Of a stretch of DNA of 64,000 nucleotides, positions 12,123 through 25,217 are shown piece by piece. The position numbers were made by a program, and so were the translations under genes. The DNA comes from Diprion similis. Its lineage: Eukaryota; Arthropoda; Insecta; Hymenoptera; Diprionidae. Every line of letters starts with the position of its first letter. Position 1 is the stretch's first letter. The notes beneath the pieces were generated by a model that made no database searches, had not been told where the DNA came from, and saw nothing but the letters and a program-made list of their open reading frames with translations. Where the stretch lies: NCBI RefSeq assembly GCF_021155765.1, contig NC_060108.1:14099025-14163024 (forward strand), given 5' to 3'.

Positions 12123-13657
12123 ATGGAGCACGCGTCACGAAATGTTGTGACGTCAGGTGATGCGTAAATACCAAACCGAAAACATTGATCCATACCGATT
12201 GCAAAATGCTAACACGTGACTTTCAGATGTCAAAGATTTAGTTGCTTTTCCCGAGTGAAAATTCACATAAAATTGCAGTTTTTTTCTTGAAATAATTTTA
12301 CTTGAATGTAATAAGTCGAAGTTAGGATAACTCCTTTGTCACAGAAGTGACGTATCAATCAATGTTTTTCGTACGATGTATAAATTTTGAAATTTCTGTA
12401 AACCCCTTGTGAATTCAATGATTCTATGGCAATTGTGATGAATGCAATAGACCCATTGCGAATATATGTTTTAGAAATAACGAAACACACGGTATGCTAA
12501 AGACAGAGCTTTTACGACGATTTTCTCCAAATTTCAATGTTTAACAGTACGACAATGCCTTCTGACGATGAGCTGAAAATATAAAACTATAGTATTTACA
12601 TTTTTTTTTGCACTCTTTCAACCACAGCAGTACTTGATATAATGATCAGGGACGCAGCGAAAATCGATAAAATATACTTGATGGCCGTTGACGAAAATCT
12701 CTCATTGTTATCAAGCGGTGTGAGACAGAATCGTGTAAAGCTTTTTCATGCCGGTTCGGTAGTGTTGCAAACACGAGTTGATGTTGACGTCTTCTTTAGA
12801 AATCATTTATACTTTTCTTTTCAAAATCATTTATAAGGTGTATGGTTCGTTGGAATTCCATGAAAATCTACTTCCACCTTGTTTTGGATAGAGCAGATAT
12901 ACATATGCCGTAGCAGTATACTCGTTACTGGATGAACCATCGCGCATGCGTGTATGCCCCATTTTTGTGCAGGCTAGCCGAGGCAATAAGAAGTTGAGCA
13001 ATATAACTATATGTATATAAACACACATTTGTATGCAGTTTTGGGTAGAGAAAAATTTCAATCAAAATTAAACATAATGAAAAGCAGCGGTGAACCTATT
13101 GGTGATATATTGCGGGTGTGAAATCTCGAATTGTACCGTAAAAGCCTAACGTTAAAATTCCAGTTCTCAAAAGTCTACAGATGCTGAGAGGAAATCTGAC
13201 AACGCAGCTTTCACTTGTTTAAATTGCGGCGTTGAAATACAACCACAAAGAGAGCATCGTTCGAAACCGTGGTTCTTCTTCGATCATCTGATGGTTGTAA
13301 GCATTTTTTTATCATTTGACTTATATACGTTCTAGCGAAGACTACGTAGGATCAGTTGGAATGTTAACTAGTATTACTTTGAATTACTCGTAGACTGTAT
13401 GACCTGAAAATTTTGCATCGCTATTTTAAGGTTATGATTCCGTTCCCACATCACGCTGAAATATTATACATGTACCGCCATGTTGGAAACTGGGACAGAA
13501 TTATGTTGCAAAATATTTTGTTAATACACCTGGTACGCGGGACCAAAAGTGCATAAATTCAGCTAAGTCATAGTTGGTAATTATGGTATGAGGGTGGCAT
13601 ATTCCGTTTGGTTTTCAGTTCGATCCAAATGGTTTTCCGCAACCAGCAGAATTGTAA
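12123..13657 (+). CDS. Candidate 70-residue CxxC microprotein
   Basis: Three exons are proposed: 12123-12163, 13164-13296 and 13619-13657. They join in phase, with donors GTAAAT and GTAAGC and acceptors TTCCAG and TTTTCAG. The product is 70 residues. The middle exon encodes TCLNCGVEIQPQREHRSKPW and then FFFDHLMV, and the last exon encodes FDPNGFPQPAEL and stop. The CxxC plus nearby His residues could bind metal, but only one Cys pair is present, so a complete zinc ribbon is not shown. The last two exons look convincingly coding. The first exon rests on splice fit and phase only. I do not recognise the family. The protein is too short to stand out in an ORF scan. Confidence 0.45.
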
Positions 13658-14542
13658 TGATCCAGTCCCATCATTTTTGGACCGTATCTCTATTTCCGTC
13701 GTCATGCCCTCAGAAATAATTGTATCCCGTGTACGCGATATTGATTCATACCTTGGTGAAGATACATTTGTTTTCTACTTCCGGTTAAACAATCGAATAA
13801 TATTACCGCGCATGCGCACTACATCACGTGATATCGGCAATCTGCGAAAATGATTCCAACATCCACATGTTGCAAATTCCTCATTTGTTGCACATTGAGC
13901 AGCTTCTTGGTATCAGTGTATTTCTACACGTGTATACCAGAGTTCAGATGGTAGGTCAAGTTGGAAGTGACCTTGTTTGGTAGTTGGGGTACTTATAGCG
14001 ATAGTGTTTCATAAGTAATGGTAGTAGTACTCTTCACATGCAATATATTACAAGAATTCCATCTGATTAGGCCTGTAATATAATCATTCCAGGATGAATG
14101 GCAAATATTTCATAAGCTCATAATACAGTTAAAACCTTGGGTGACTTGGGTGCGTATGTATACCCGATTAAAGATCATTGTTATTCCTAATCAGTACTTC
14201 TTAGCAGAGAGAAGCGATTTTTTAATGTCCAGAAAAATACCAGTTTTCATTAAATGGTGCCTTGGTAAAGTGGCAAAAAAATGTTTATGCACATACCGAA
14301 AGATAAAAGTAATGCCCATTTATTAGACGAATCATACCATCTGCAGTGGTGGGAGGAGTTTCATAAACAATTGCATGAGTAGATAACTGTTTCAATATTG
14401 TGAGATATTTCGATGGAATGGTCTATATGACCACATTCAGAGTCGCATGCAAGCTATGGTTATCTAAAGGTCTCAGAAAACAGGATGATGGAGTTGACGA
14501 ATTTGAATTATTTCACAGAGTTGTACTGAACTTTTTCACTAA
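13658..14542. other. Intergenic region and ATF7IP 5' leader
   Basis: No supportable coding exon. The last part is presumably the 5' leader of the ATF7IP gene, whose transcription start I cannot place. Confidence 0.4.
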
Positions 14543-14562
14543 ATGGAAGTAGAATGACATGA
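14543..14562 (+). promoter_or_regulatory. Two overlapping minimal uORFs at the ATF7IP start
   Basis: ATG GAA GTA GAA TGA at 14543-14557 and ATG ACA TGA at 14554-14562 lie directly before and across the proposed ATF7IP ATG at 14559. Termination so near the start could allow reinitiation. Their presence in the mRNA is assumed. Confidence 0.3.
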
Positions 14563-17500
14563 TATCACCAAGCTGCCCAATAATTATGGACGCGACAAGT
14601 ACCGCATCGTCATATAATACGAAAGAGAGAAATGATCACTCAAAGCTTATGTGTAACAATATGGAAAATTGTAAGGATGAATTAACTGAAAACGAAATTT
14701 TGGAAGAATCAAATCAGGATCCAGAAGACGAAGATACTCTTTCTGATGACAGCTTACGGTTAAGATTCTCAGATGATGAAGCTGACGTTAGTGACACTGT
14801 TTCATCAATTAAACCAGCTGCACCATGTATTAGTTCTGAACAAATTACTTCTCAGGATACAACTACGGGTGTGTTCAAATTTTTTATCTACCTGTCTTCG
14901 AATTGTGTTTTTTGACCAGTTTGTTTCTTCTTCTTTATCCTTGACTGCCGTTGGAAATTTAATATTGCAGTAGAGTAACATTTGTGATATTCGGCAAATC
15001 TAATTTCAGTTGTAGGCTCGATCCCTTCAATCCATCCTTTTGTACTTATGTGATTTACGGTTTGTGCATAGCAGGGTGTCCGGTGACCAAGTATGTGGCA
15101 ATTTGGGATTTCAAATAAGTGAAATTCTGAGTATCTCCGTTTTTGCTTACACTGTAGGTATTTAATTCTGGGACGTGGTCATTCGTAGATTATGTTTTGG
15201 TGCCCACAATATTCGGTGTTATTTCTACCCTATCTGAATTAATTTTGTAATTATCTTCCTACATGATCAGTATAATTTGAAACTGGTCAAATGTTAGGAC
15301 CATTTTATTTTATTGCACTGCCTCTACTTCTACCATCTGTTGCTGCAAATCTTCAGTGTTCAATACTGATCGTTGTCTTCTTTTCTAATTTTGTTTCAAA
15401 GCGACTCTCCATCCAAATATATTGTTTCAAAGTTTAGGTACTTAATTGAGCACATATGACAGTTGGTTTTCTTTTTCCCAGAGTTATGAATATTAAATAC
15501 CACCACTCTAGAACAAGAAAAATTGCACTGGATGCCCTGATCAAGTCATATCATTATGAGAGTTATGGAAGTGTAATTTAACACTGAACATGTTTTTGTT
15601 CAATAGCGGTATTGAGAATTTGACATTATGATTACAGGCTTGCCCAATTCAACTAAGAAAATTCCACTTGATGCGACAGTAGAATCAACGTATAACTCAT
15701 GCGAATCTGCTGTTAAGACAGAATTTCTGAAGTCAAACGAAAAAAATGAAATTTTAGATGAAGTACACGACAGAAGTGAAAATAATAAGAAGAAAATGTG
15801 GCGAGGTGGAAACCGAAAATTGCATTCTCTCAATAATACCATTCAGACAAATAAACGCCCCTTTTCGGGTCATTCTTTCCAATCACGGTACTATCCCAAT
15901 AATTCGAATGTCCATAGGAGTGACTTTTATTTCAATAATCATCACAATTTTGGAAGACCATCGGGATTTCGAAAACATGGAAACCATTGGAAAAAGTCGA
16001 AGGGAAAGTGTGTTCCTCGTAGTTCTCGGCAGGTACAAAAAAAAGCAGTCAAAGAAGAGGTGGCCAATTTTGAACTTCAGTTAGGGTCAAAATTGAATGT
16101 GAACATTAAACTTTCTCCATCAGATCAGTCTTCTGCTCTTTCTGACTCTGTGGAACAAGCACCTCTTGAAGTCGATGCTAGCAACAGTAGCACAAATTCA
16201 CCCGAAGCTATCCCATCCTCTGATCTAAAATCCAAAGAACGATTACAAATTCCTATTATCAGTAACAATGATACATTGTCTATTGTTAATGATGAACTAT
16301 CCAAGGAGTGCAGTCACCTAAATCTCGATCAAGTTTCATCTAATGGCAGTGGAAGTCTGGAAAATGCTGATAAAATTTACACTAACTTGGTAACCAATCA
16401 AAATTCAACCAGCTACAACTGTGATTTAAGCTTTGCTTCTGACGACTGGTTGAATGAACATATTGCTCCTGACCGTGAACACCTGCAGGCTACAGAGAAT
16501 TTCTCAACATCGTCAAGCCAGGATAGTTCTGATTTTAAACGTGCTACATCATCATTGTCCCTTGAGAATATCGAGTCCACAGCTTCTTCTGAGCCAAAGA
16601 ATGCTATTACTATGGGTGATGAGACTTTGGCCCAAAATAACAATCTTGATTCTTCTGACTCATTAAAAGAGACAGTTAAACTGGACATGGGTAACAAACT
16701 GCTTGAAATGAAGTCGCATAGTGATGTTGGAGCAGATGCACCCGGTGACATTCAAAAAGAAGTTGAGACCAATAGCCATGCATATGAAACAGTCGAACAA
16801 ACAAATGAAATTGGTGATTCTTTGAAGTTACCCACAACTGATGAGCCTAATGCAACCTCTAGCAAATTATGGGACCCAGAGAAACAGTCAAACACGGAGC
16901 AAATGCTAGAACAGCAAAAGAAAGAGAGTATTGGAACTGAGGAGCTAGTAACAAGTGAAGTGGTTAACAGTGGTGAAAAGCAAGAGCCAGATAATAAGGA
17001 TGATGTGAAAAATGAAGAGGAAAAAAAAGATGATACTTCGTTGTCCAATGAACAGGAAGTGACTGAGCAAGCCTCAGAAAAAGTTGTGAAAGAAGCGGAA
17101 AGTAGTGAATATAGGAACAATCAATGTGAAATTAGTGCTCCAGCCAAAAATAAAAGAAAATCTAGTTCAGCCAAAAAGAAAACTGAGTTAGTTGAACGTG
17201 TTTTACGAAAAACAAAAACATTAAAGAGCAATGAAAAAACAGTTAGGAATCAATTGGCCCATAGTGAATCTAATGACGAATCAGGTAACCCTGACCGAAA
17301 TTCAACAGAAAAAAACTCATCAAAACTTAAAGATAATCCACAGTTAGAACCAGTGCTGGTTATGAAACGTAGTTTGACAGACACTGAAAAGGAAAACGAT
17401 AAAGCGTGTCATAAAAAAATGAAAATTGTTCCTGACTCAAATTCAGATATTTCTGTGGAGCAACTCAGAAGTCAAACCACAGTTACATCGCCTATTGAAG

Positions 17501-20500
17501 AATTACATCCTTCGTCTGTGGAAAAAACTAATGAATCACCGAAATCTCTCTGTTATGTACGAAAATTTTTCCAAAGAGATGTGAAGGGCAAGTTGACAAA
17601 ATTGAAACGTGAGGTAGGTATAATAGTATTTTGAACTTAGTATCTCGAAGAATATTACTCTAACTTTCTTACCTAATAGTTCATATTTGTGAACAGGAAT
17701 TGGAAGAACTTATAATACAAAAATTGGTAGAAACTCTAACAATGCGAAGTGAAATTGGAAGGTTACGAGAACAGGCACGAATATCGGAACGCAATCAAGA
17801 AGCCACTCGTATTCGCTGTCAACAGTTGTCAAAGCAAATAAAGGATTTTGACATGGTCCTCACTCGCAATGCTGCTGACCGTCGGGCTAACAATGACAAG
17901 CCTATGCCACCCATAAAAATTAACAGATCTGTTGGACTGCAAGTGAATTTCATATCGGTAATCCTAGTTTCGCTATTTATAGTTACGATACTTTGTTTCA
18001 TTGGGAAAACTGCATTCATCTAGTTACTATACATCTATTCATCATAAACAATAATCCAATTATTTATTATACATGGTAGTATTTCGACATGTATTTACCA
18101 CAGTACAGTGAAGCCTTTTTTTACAACTTTAACATTTTACAACTGTATGTAGGAACAAGGTATCCAGAATTTGAGGTCTTTATCTTCTAATAATGTTTCC
18201 AAGAGCAATGTGCCAAATCCTGCCACTGTGAACGGAGGTAATAAACTGGCTAAGCCTGAAAACAACAAGAATGCAACAGTCCCACGACGTGGTATTAAAA
18301 TACGATCCCCTCGAAGGATAGAAGTCACCAAAAATGTTCCAATACCAATTCAACCTCAAATATCCACTGCTATGCCAAAAGCTCTTGTTCAGCCGAAACC
18401 AGTCGACACTTCACCCAAGTTATCAGTTGCTAATAACAACAAAGAACAGGTTTTGCCAAGTGCAATTTCTCCACAACCAACTGCCGCCAAAGTATGTTTG
18501 TATTTCAGGTGTATTGCTCATTGTTTTTACAATGACCTTGAAAAGGTTTCGCAAATGATATGATATTTATTCGGTATATCTATTTTTTAGATGAAAAATA
18601 TTGTAGTAAACGGAAAGATATCAAATCACACAAACCGGCAGTCAACATTACCGAACACTCAGAGTACTGTCTCTAGTGATCTGATTGATCTCACAGAAGA
18701 AGAGGACAAAAATAAACGTATGAAACGCTTTATTTTTTAAACCTTTAAATCAGTCATTTAAGCAATGTTTGTTTCATTAGCTTATTAGATGTCCCATATA
18801 TGTCCCACCGACCGTAGTGGCTCAGGTGCTAGCACTCGAGTCTACGAGCGGGAGGACTCGGATTCAAGTCTCCAGACTGTCAATGAGGCTGTGAAAGGTA
18901 GCTCGCAAAAATGTAAGACGGGTCAAACCTTTCAGGTGCTGAGTTGCTGGCTGGTGATCTGGACTTGTTGTTGGACTATTGTTGTTATTATCAATAATAT
19001 TATTATTATTATTATTCTAGCAATTAGTGGTACTATATCAGGTGTACTTCCAATGGTTGCAACAATTACATCTTCCATTGGACCAAAGGTTCCCCATACC
19101 AGATATCAAAGGGTTGTACAAACTGCATTATCTCCGAATGTTGCGATCACCACACAGGCTGCCAACATCGGAGTAGTACAGTCTGTTAGTCAACCAACGC
19201 CGACCGCTCTTGTTGTGAGTAATAAATCTGTTATGATTAGTCAAGATCCAACAGCAACAAACGATGATTGAGTCGTCCAATAGTATTCTACGGGTTTTTA
19301 AGGTCTTGGCATTTTTTTTTCCTGAAATTTTTAGTTGTATAAACCGTTGATCATTTCCAGAATAACATTAATGCAACAAGATTGGCGTATGTAATGCAAG
19401 GAAGTTCGGGAGCTGGAAGGCAGTTACTGATAGCACCAAATCCAAACCAGGTTAGCTTTTAGTTTTTTTACAGCTTGCTGAAAAGAAAACTTTCCATTAA
19501 GCTGGTAGCAGTTTGTTATTTCAAGTAATGAAGAACCTTAAAAAGACTTGATCCATGTTTCAGGTACGGCCAGTAACATCCACCACACGGGGCCAGTTTG
19601 CAAATTTTACCTACAAGGCTGGTAAGTATAAAATAACATTCTGGCTGGTATAGTTGACACTTGTTATTTCTTCATTATCTTATATATTATAAGATAGTGA
19701 TGTATTGTACCAAGCACTGGGTCAGTGAAAGTGGTGCTCATGGTAGATGCAAAGAAATTATATTTACAACTAGCTCAAAGTATTTTTGACTAATTGCTAT
19801 TCTCATGGATTAAACAAATCAAAGACAGATAGATGAGTACAGACATCTTGTAAATTAACTTCCTATTCTTTCATGTGAGAGCCCGTTAAGAAATGAGATA
19901 TATGCATGATCAGTTCTGTATTTCTTTGGTATAAGTACAGAGGTTTCTTGCTCTGGAGTTTTGAGTTTCTCATGTAGTCTAGAACCTTCTGAGCAGGTTA
20001 AATTTACGTGGATTGTAAAGGTTTATGTTCCACAGGGGCATCAACATTGGCCAATGGTACTGTCAGAGTACTAACTACAGCAGCTACAACGATTCCACCT
20101 TCGAATGTGAGTATTCTTTTGTATATTATTTTTGTTATCAATGTCGAACATCTTTTCTGTTCTGCTGCAACTTTAATGATTTCGGTTCTTTCTAGATAGT
20201 ACTTTACAACTGGTAAATCGATTAGGTATGTACGTTTTAAGAAAAAACTATATTTGATTACAGCCACCACCTGCACCCTTGCCAGAGACGCCACACTATC
20301 CACACAAAAATGGATGGAAGCTACCTCCTCCGCCTCCGTCTCTAAAAATATCAAAAGTTACACAAGGTAAACCACTAGATGAAACAGTTATATTCTATGG
20401 AATCATGATTCAATTTAATTGAGTTATATGTAGTGACATCCAGCTAACTTGGTTTTTTTTTTCTTTTCGTTGTGCCCGGTAATTATTATAATAATTAAAA

Positions 20501-20830
20501 GTCACGTGATAGAAGTGAGGTTGGTATGTTATTATTTAATACAATTTTACAAATATCAATGTAGGTATTGTCTTATCGTGGAATATGGCACAGTCAGATA
20601 ACTATGCAGATATTGCAAGTTATCAACTCTATGCATACCAAGAGATACCTGGAACTGCACCAAACTCAAATCTGTGGAAAAAAGTGGGTGATGTAAGGGC
20701 GCTACCACTTCCAATGGCATGCACACTCAAGGAGTTCACTCCAGGCAACAATTATCACTTTGCTGTAAGAGCAGTAGATAGACATTCCAGATTTGGTCAA
20801 TACAGTGTACCCCGTAACATTTCTTTATAA
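14559..20830 (+). CDS. wde: ATF7IP / windei, SETDB1 cofactor
   Basis: Eleven exons keep phase throughout: 14559-14868, 15638-17613, 17697-17957, 18153-18491, 18591-18717, 19021-19214, 19361-19450, 19564-19621, 20036-20106, 20264-20366 and 20565-20830. The product is 1,264 residues. The first 760 are low-complexity, acidic and Ser/Asn-rich. Residues about 763-849 form a coiled coil (EIGRLREQARISERNQEATR), the region through which family members bind the H3K9 methyltransferase SETDB1/Eggless. A SUMO-interaction-like DLIDLTEEED follows, then Thr/Val/Gln-rich linkers and a PPPPPSLK segment. The C-terminal 88 residues form a fibronectin type III domain (GIVLSWN start, HFAVRAVDRHSRFG near the end). 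This order is that of ATF7IP/MCAF/windei, a nuclear heterochromatin cofactor. Introns 14869-15637 and 19622-20035 hold no further gene. Confidence 0.88.
18797..19020 (+). mobile_element. tRNA-derived SINE in an ATF7IP intron
   Basis: The intron between the exons ending 18717 and starting 19021 contains a pol III A-box-like TGGCTCAGGTGCTAG, then a B-box-like GATTCAAGTCT about 35 nt later. A non-tRNA body follows, and a tail of TTG and ATT repeats runs up to the acceptor. This is the structure of a tRNA-derived short interspersed element. The 3' splice site ending at 19020 lies directly at the end of the tail. Element ends are approximate and no target-site duplication was established. Confidence 0.6.
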
Positions 20831-21945
20831 TAGTCAGTAAAACTAAGAAAAAGATTTCCAAACCTGTTTTTTAACTACTGTTCTGTGGCGATTGGTCTGC
20901 AATTTTCGGTTAGCAGATGAAAACTTGCTTCAATATCACTATTATATTACACAATTCTAGTAATCACAATAACATGTTTGATATCCACTGAGTGTCCAAA
21001 TTTATTCCATTCGTTATTACATGTGCTGTGAGAAAGAAATTTTACTCTTGTTCATCTTTGTTTATATAATAGAATAATTTTATAACTCCTGAAATTATAG
21101 ACTATTTCAAGTAGTTGAGTCCACACACACACACACACACACACATTTATGCATATGCAACTACTACTGCTACTTGAACTAGATTACTCCTTCAACTACT
21201 TGAAATAGATTATTACGAGGATCCAAGAGAATTACATTTGAAAAAAACGTTGTAATCATTTTATAAATATCTCGAGTTATTCATTCATTATTATCAAATT
21301 TACTGCTTGGCCTATGTTGTACATACCTATTTACATCTTAGTGTATGAATTTTCTAATGTGTAACCTTGTGTTCAAATTATTATGACAGTTTTTATTTTC
21401 CAAGATATATTTATCTAATTATCAACGTACCGGTTTGCGAGTCATACAGGTATATTTCGCTTATCGAATAGTCTGATGTACTGAGAAAATTATATTATGT
21501 TCCCATGTATTCAATATCGAACTTCAGTATATGAGCATTACAACAAACCCTATGATTGTAAAGAAGGAATCACGTTTTCTCTGTTTTCTGCTGTGTTTAG
21601 TTATAATTATAGTTTTTTAAGATCACGAAGGATCTTGCCGTATTTTCTGTTTTCACAGAATTACGATTATCTTCAAGTTTTCATTTATTTAATAGGTGGG
21701 TATTATAATAATAATAATCAATACTTTGGAAAGTTTTGGACACCATTATTTCAAACTATGTTAGCTGTATGACTATCTCTATGTGCTCAGTATGTGACAG
21801 CAGTAAAATGTAAATATTAGCGAAAAATTTTAGCATTAAAAAAAATTTATTATAAGTATTTAAAAAAAAGTAACGTATAGTACATTTTTTCGATATGGGA
21901 TGCTTCAAAAGTATTGTTGTTTTATAAATTACTCAATAAAGACTG
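20831..21945 (+). other. ATF7IP 3' untranslated region
   Basis: AT-rich, with a CA dinucleotide run at 21122-21145, an inverted repeat around it, and AATAAA at 21935-21940. The RIOK1 gene converges from the other side about 240 nt beyond, so the two 3' ends may overlap. Confidence 0.55.
21102..21208. repeat. Inverted repeat flanking a CA microsatellite
   Basis: The 17-nt arm CTATTTCAAGTAGTTGA at 21102-21118 is matched exactly by its reverse complement at 21192-21208. The 73-nt spacer contains the CA run. In the ATF7IP 3' UTR this could form a hairpin. It may instead be a small degenerate foldback element. Confidence 0.7.
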
Positions 21946-22178
21946 GTTTTTTCAGTTCATCGTTTACCTTCGGTTCCGTGTACGTAGTTAAGTCCAAAAG
22001 TCAATATGACAAATAAGGTCAAAATGACTGGTGTATAGTCAACGGAACATGATTGATGAGGTTTATGGAGCGGTTTTAATTGCATTACTTTCTATTTACA
22101 TCCAGCAGTTTTTGAGTGGAATATACAATTATAATGCTGACACAAGAATCAAACATTGTACAAGGATTTATTTAGTGT

Positions 22179-24485
22179 CTATTTCTTTTTCAACATCTTC
22201 TCTTTTCTTTTTTTCACGTGCTTCTTGGTTTTCTTTTGACGATTTTCAGCTTTTTGCTCTTTGATAGCTTTTTTTCGTGCCTGAAACATTAGTGTACATG
22301 ATTAAGTTAGAAATCATCTAGGCAATTTTGTTATTTGCTACTTATAACCTGAAGCACAAGTGTCATGTAGTAGTAAGAATTTGAAAAAAAAAGGACGCAG
22401 GTATTGTAACGATGAGTTGTACATGCATAAGGTGCAACATCGATTTTCGAATAGCAAATTGACTTGTCAATATCTAGATAAACTCTATTATTTTTGCATT
22501 CACAATAGATAAATTATTCGGAAATGAATTAATCGCCCACGAATGAAGTGTGTTCACCTTTTTGCTGTCAGGACTTTCATTTCGTGGCCGAGCTGAGTTG
22601 ACAAATTTCGATTCATCGTTGTTTTGTGACTCTGCCTCAGATTCAGATACATCCTCTTCGCTTTCTTCTGTGTGGCTGTCGTCATGACTTTTGGTTGAAA
22701 TAATGTCTGGGGTGACAGTTGCTGCCTTGGGTAAATCAATGCTCAGTCCACACACAGTTTTCCTTAACAAATTTTGCTCTCCGGTATTAGCTTCAGATAT
22801 ATCTTTGTCAACATTAACAACCTACAAGATTGATAGCAACAGTATTGGGTTAAATATTCTGCTCATTGGATATATTAAGAACATTTCAATCATTAAACGT
22901 TATTTATACCTCATTGAGCCTTTGAGGTATATATGTTTGTTTAAAAACTTGTTCTTCTATTTGACTGTTGGGATCCATTTCCTCTGATTCTCTTAGTATA
23001 ATTTGTTCTGCTAATGCATCTAAGTACTCGTCCATCGTTTCTTCAACTATATTAGGATCCGTGATGAAGTCAAATAATTCTTTCATCGACATGACTGCAA
23101 CTCCATGTTTCTTGAAAAATTCTAAAGAATCAGATTGCATGTACAATCATTTTAAATACAAAACTTATCCTGTGTTAGATTAGGTAAAATATCTTGAGAA
23201 AAATAGAAAAATTACTTGCACATTATAAATATTTAATAATTTTACCTGTGAAGGTTAAAGATGCTATAATACTTAAGATGATTACCTGTGATGTTTGTGC
23301 AGTCTTTTCGGAGAAATTCATACGCATGAGGATGATCATGTTCAACTGATTGGGATACATCTATGACAACAATCTCTCCTTTGTGATAAAGTAAATTAAA
23401 CTCGCTTAAATCAGCATGAACTAATCTACATTTGTTGTATATTCTCCACATCATAACGATACACTCTCTGTAAAGCGATCGGGCCTTTGAAGAATTTATT
23501 TCAACATCTTTCAACTTTGGTGCTGGCCATCCATCGTTACCTATGAAATCCATCAGGAGAACATGGCTGCGCAATAAAATTGGTTTCGGAGCAGATACAC
23601 CTGCCTGACTGAGCCTCAATAAATTCCGCATTTCTTTCTCTGCCCAAGTACGAACCATTTTACGTGGATTGTGACGACAGTAACCATGACGGAAACGAAA
23701 TCCACCACTTACATACTTGTCTCTATCCTTAAACACTAGTATTGATGTTTTGTAGATTTTTATCGCAAATTCAATGCCAGTTTTAGAGGTGGCATGATAA
23801 ACATTGGCTTCTTTTCCCGTTGAAATACAACCATTTATTTCAGCTATTATACCTCTATTGAGCAGTTTGAATAAAATCATACGTGTACGTGGATCCATAA
23901 CTTGTTCCGCAGTTGCTCTGTCATGTTTGTCCTTTGTTCTTATTCGTTCATTTTCACTACGTTTGTTACTTTCGATAAGTAAATTAGCTGCATGACCGGG
24001 CAAACTGGGTCCCTCATATTTTTCAACATTTATTTTATTGGAGTAACGTCGAAATAATTTATCAGTAGGCTGGTAGTTGGAAACTTTGTTGCTTGCCATC
24101 TGACTGTTGGATGTTCCGTTTGAATGGCCATTGTTTTTCAGCTGGTAGTTGCCTTTAGTATCCATATCCCAATCGTATGAATCATCCTCAGAGTCATACT
24201 CTGTGTAGTCTTCAACGTCTATTTGCAACTCTCCTACTTCAACGGTCAATTCGGGAATGATCATGGATTTTCCACGATTCGTTTTTTCTCTGGAAAGGAA
24301 TAAAAATGTTATTTCATATGTTCTTAAAGATAGACAGGTTTGGTTAGACTCAGTTTGGTACGGTTGAAAGTCATGCAAAGTGACATAATATCGCGCAATG
24401 CCTGAAATAACCTATCAATTGTATGTACAACATACATCGGTTCTTCATCCGCATCACTAAATTGACCTTCGTCCACCGATGCCAT
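22179..24485 (-). CDS. RIOK1: RIOK1, RIO-family atypical protein kinase
   Basis: Five exons on the minus strand (24485-24436, 24289-23286, 23121-22910, 22821-22558, 22280-22179) give 543 residues, close to human RIOK1. The N-terminus is acidic. The RIO kinase domain includes the nucleotide-binding loop [10 protein letters not shown] (about 172-181), the lysine of AIKIYK (about 194), the catalytic loop HADLSEFNL (about 308-316) and the metal-binding IDVSQSVEH (Asp about 327). Then come the RIO1-typical [11 protein letters not shown] segment, an acidic Ser/Glu stretch and a strongly basic C-terminus ending KKK. RIOK1 is a cytoplasmic ATPase/kinase in late 40S subunit maturation and an adaptor of PRMT5. 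All catalytic residues appear intact. On its own strand an AATAAA lies only a few nt past the stop (22172-22167) and another at 21851-21846. Confidence 0.95.
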
Positions 24486-25217
24486 TGTCAAACTTAGAAT
24501 ACTATGGTGCTCAGGCGAATATTTCAGTCAAGATTGCTCGCCACGTGACACACAGTATTACCCAGATTTACCAGACTCTGAAACTTTAAACAATTACACC
24601 TATTTTGGCAAGCTATGTTTCTCACACCACTCTTATCCTATCGGCAAATGTCGTGTGTACGGAACACAAGGCGTCATTCGTAACTATTTTATTCGAAACT
24701 TGTCACATACTTGTCAAAAAATACTACACCATGCCACACTTGTGAAGTTGAGGTAATGTATCAGGCACTGAACCGTAGTGTCACAGTGCACTGTGCAGTG
24801 CACAGAGTGGAGTGTATCAGGTAAAATAAAACTGCAAGCTGTTCAGCGAAGTATTTTTCGGCACGCATGCGTATAAATTATCATACATGCGGTTCCAAAC
24901 AGAGATCAGTGGGTTCCGGTTCCGGGCATTTTTATTCGCAATGCAAGAAATCGTTGACCTATATTCTTCGTTGACTGAAGATGTATTTAAGATTTATAGC
25001 CCAGGATATTTTCCGTAACATTTCGGCGGGCCCGGTCAGATTTGGGAGTATTATCGGTTTTAGGTTAGTTATTATAAACTAAGGAACTGACTACGCCGGT
25101 GAAAGAAGTTCTTTATAACCACCAACCCATCACGTGCAAAATGTTGTGAAATTGAAAAGTTGAGAAGATCTCGCACAAGAAATATACGTATACGCCGAAA
25201 TTATGCGACGGAAAAAC
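24486..25217. other. RIOK1 upstream region
   Basis: Contains the presumed RIOK1 5' leader and promoter. It includes an imperfect TGCACTGTGCAGTGCA-type palindromic stretch near 24786-24801. No gene is visible. Confidence 0.4.

Noticed and set aside
15758-17120. Antisense and shifted open frames over the big ATF7IP exon
   Set aside because: They shadow the long, phase-consistent ATF7IP exon and show mirrored low-complexity composition.
18797-18880. Possible functional tRNA gene
   Set aside because: A and B boxes are present, but they are degenerate and followed by a SINE body and tail. No intact cloverleaf was seen.
18789-19271. 160-codon ORF with a hydrophobic stretch
   Set aside because: It is a chance read-through of the SINE and its ATT tail into the real ATF7IP exon at 19021. 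Using the acceptor before 18789 in the correct phase meets a stop.
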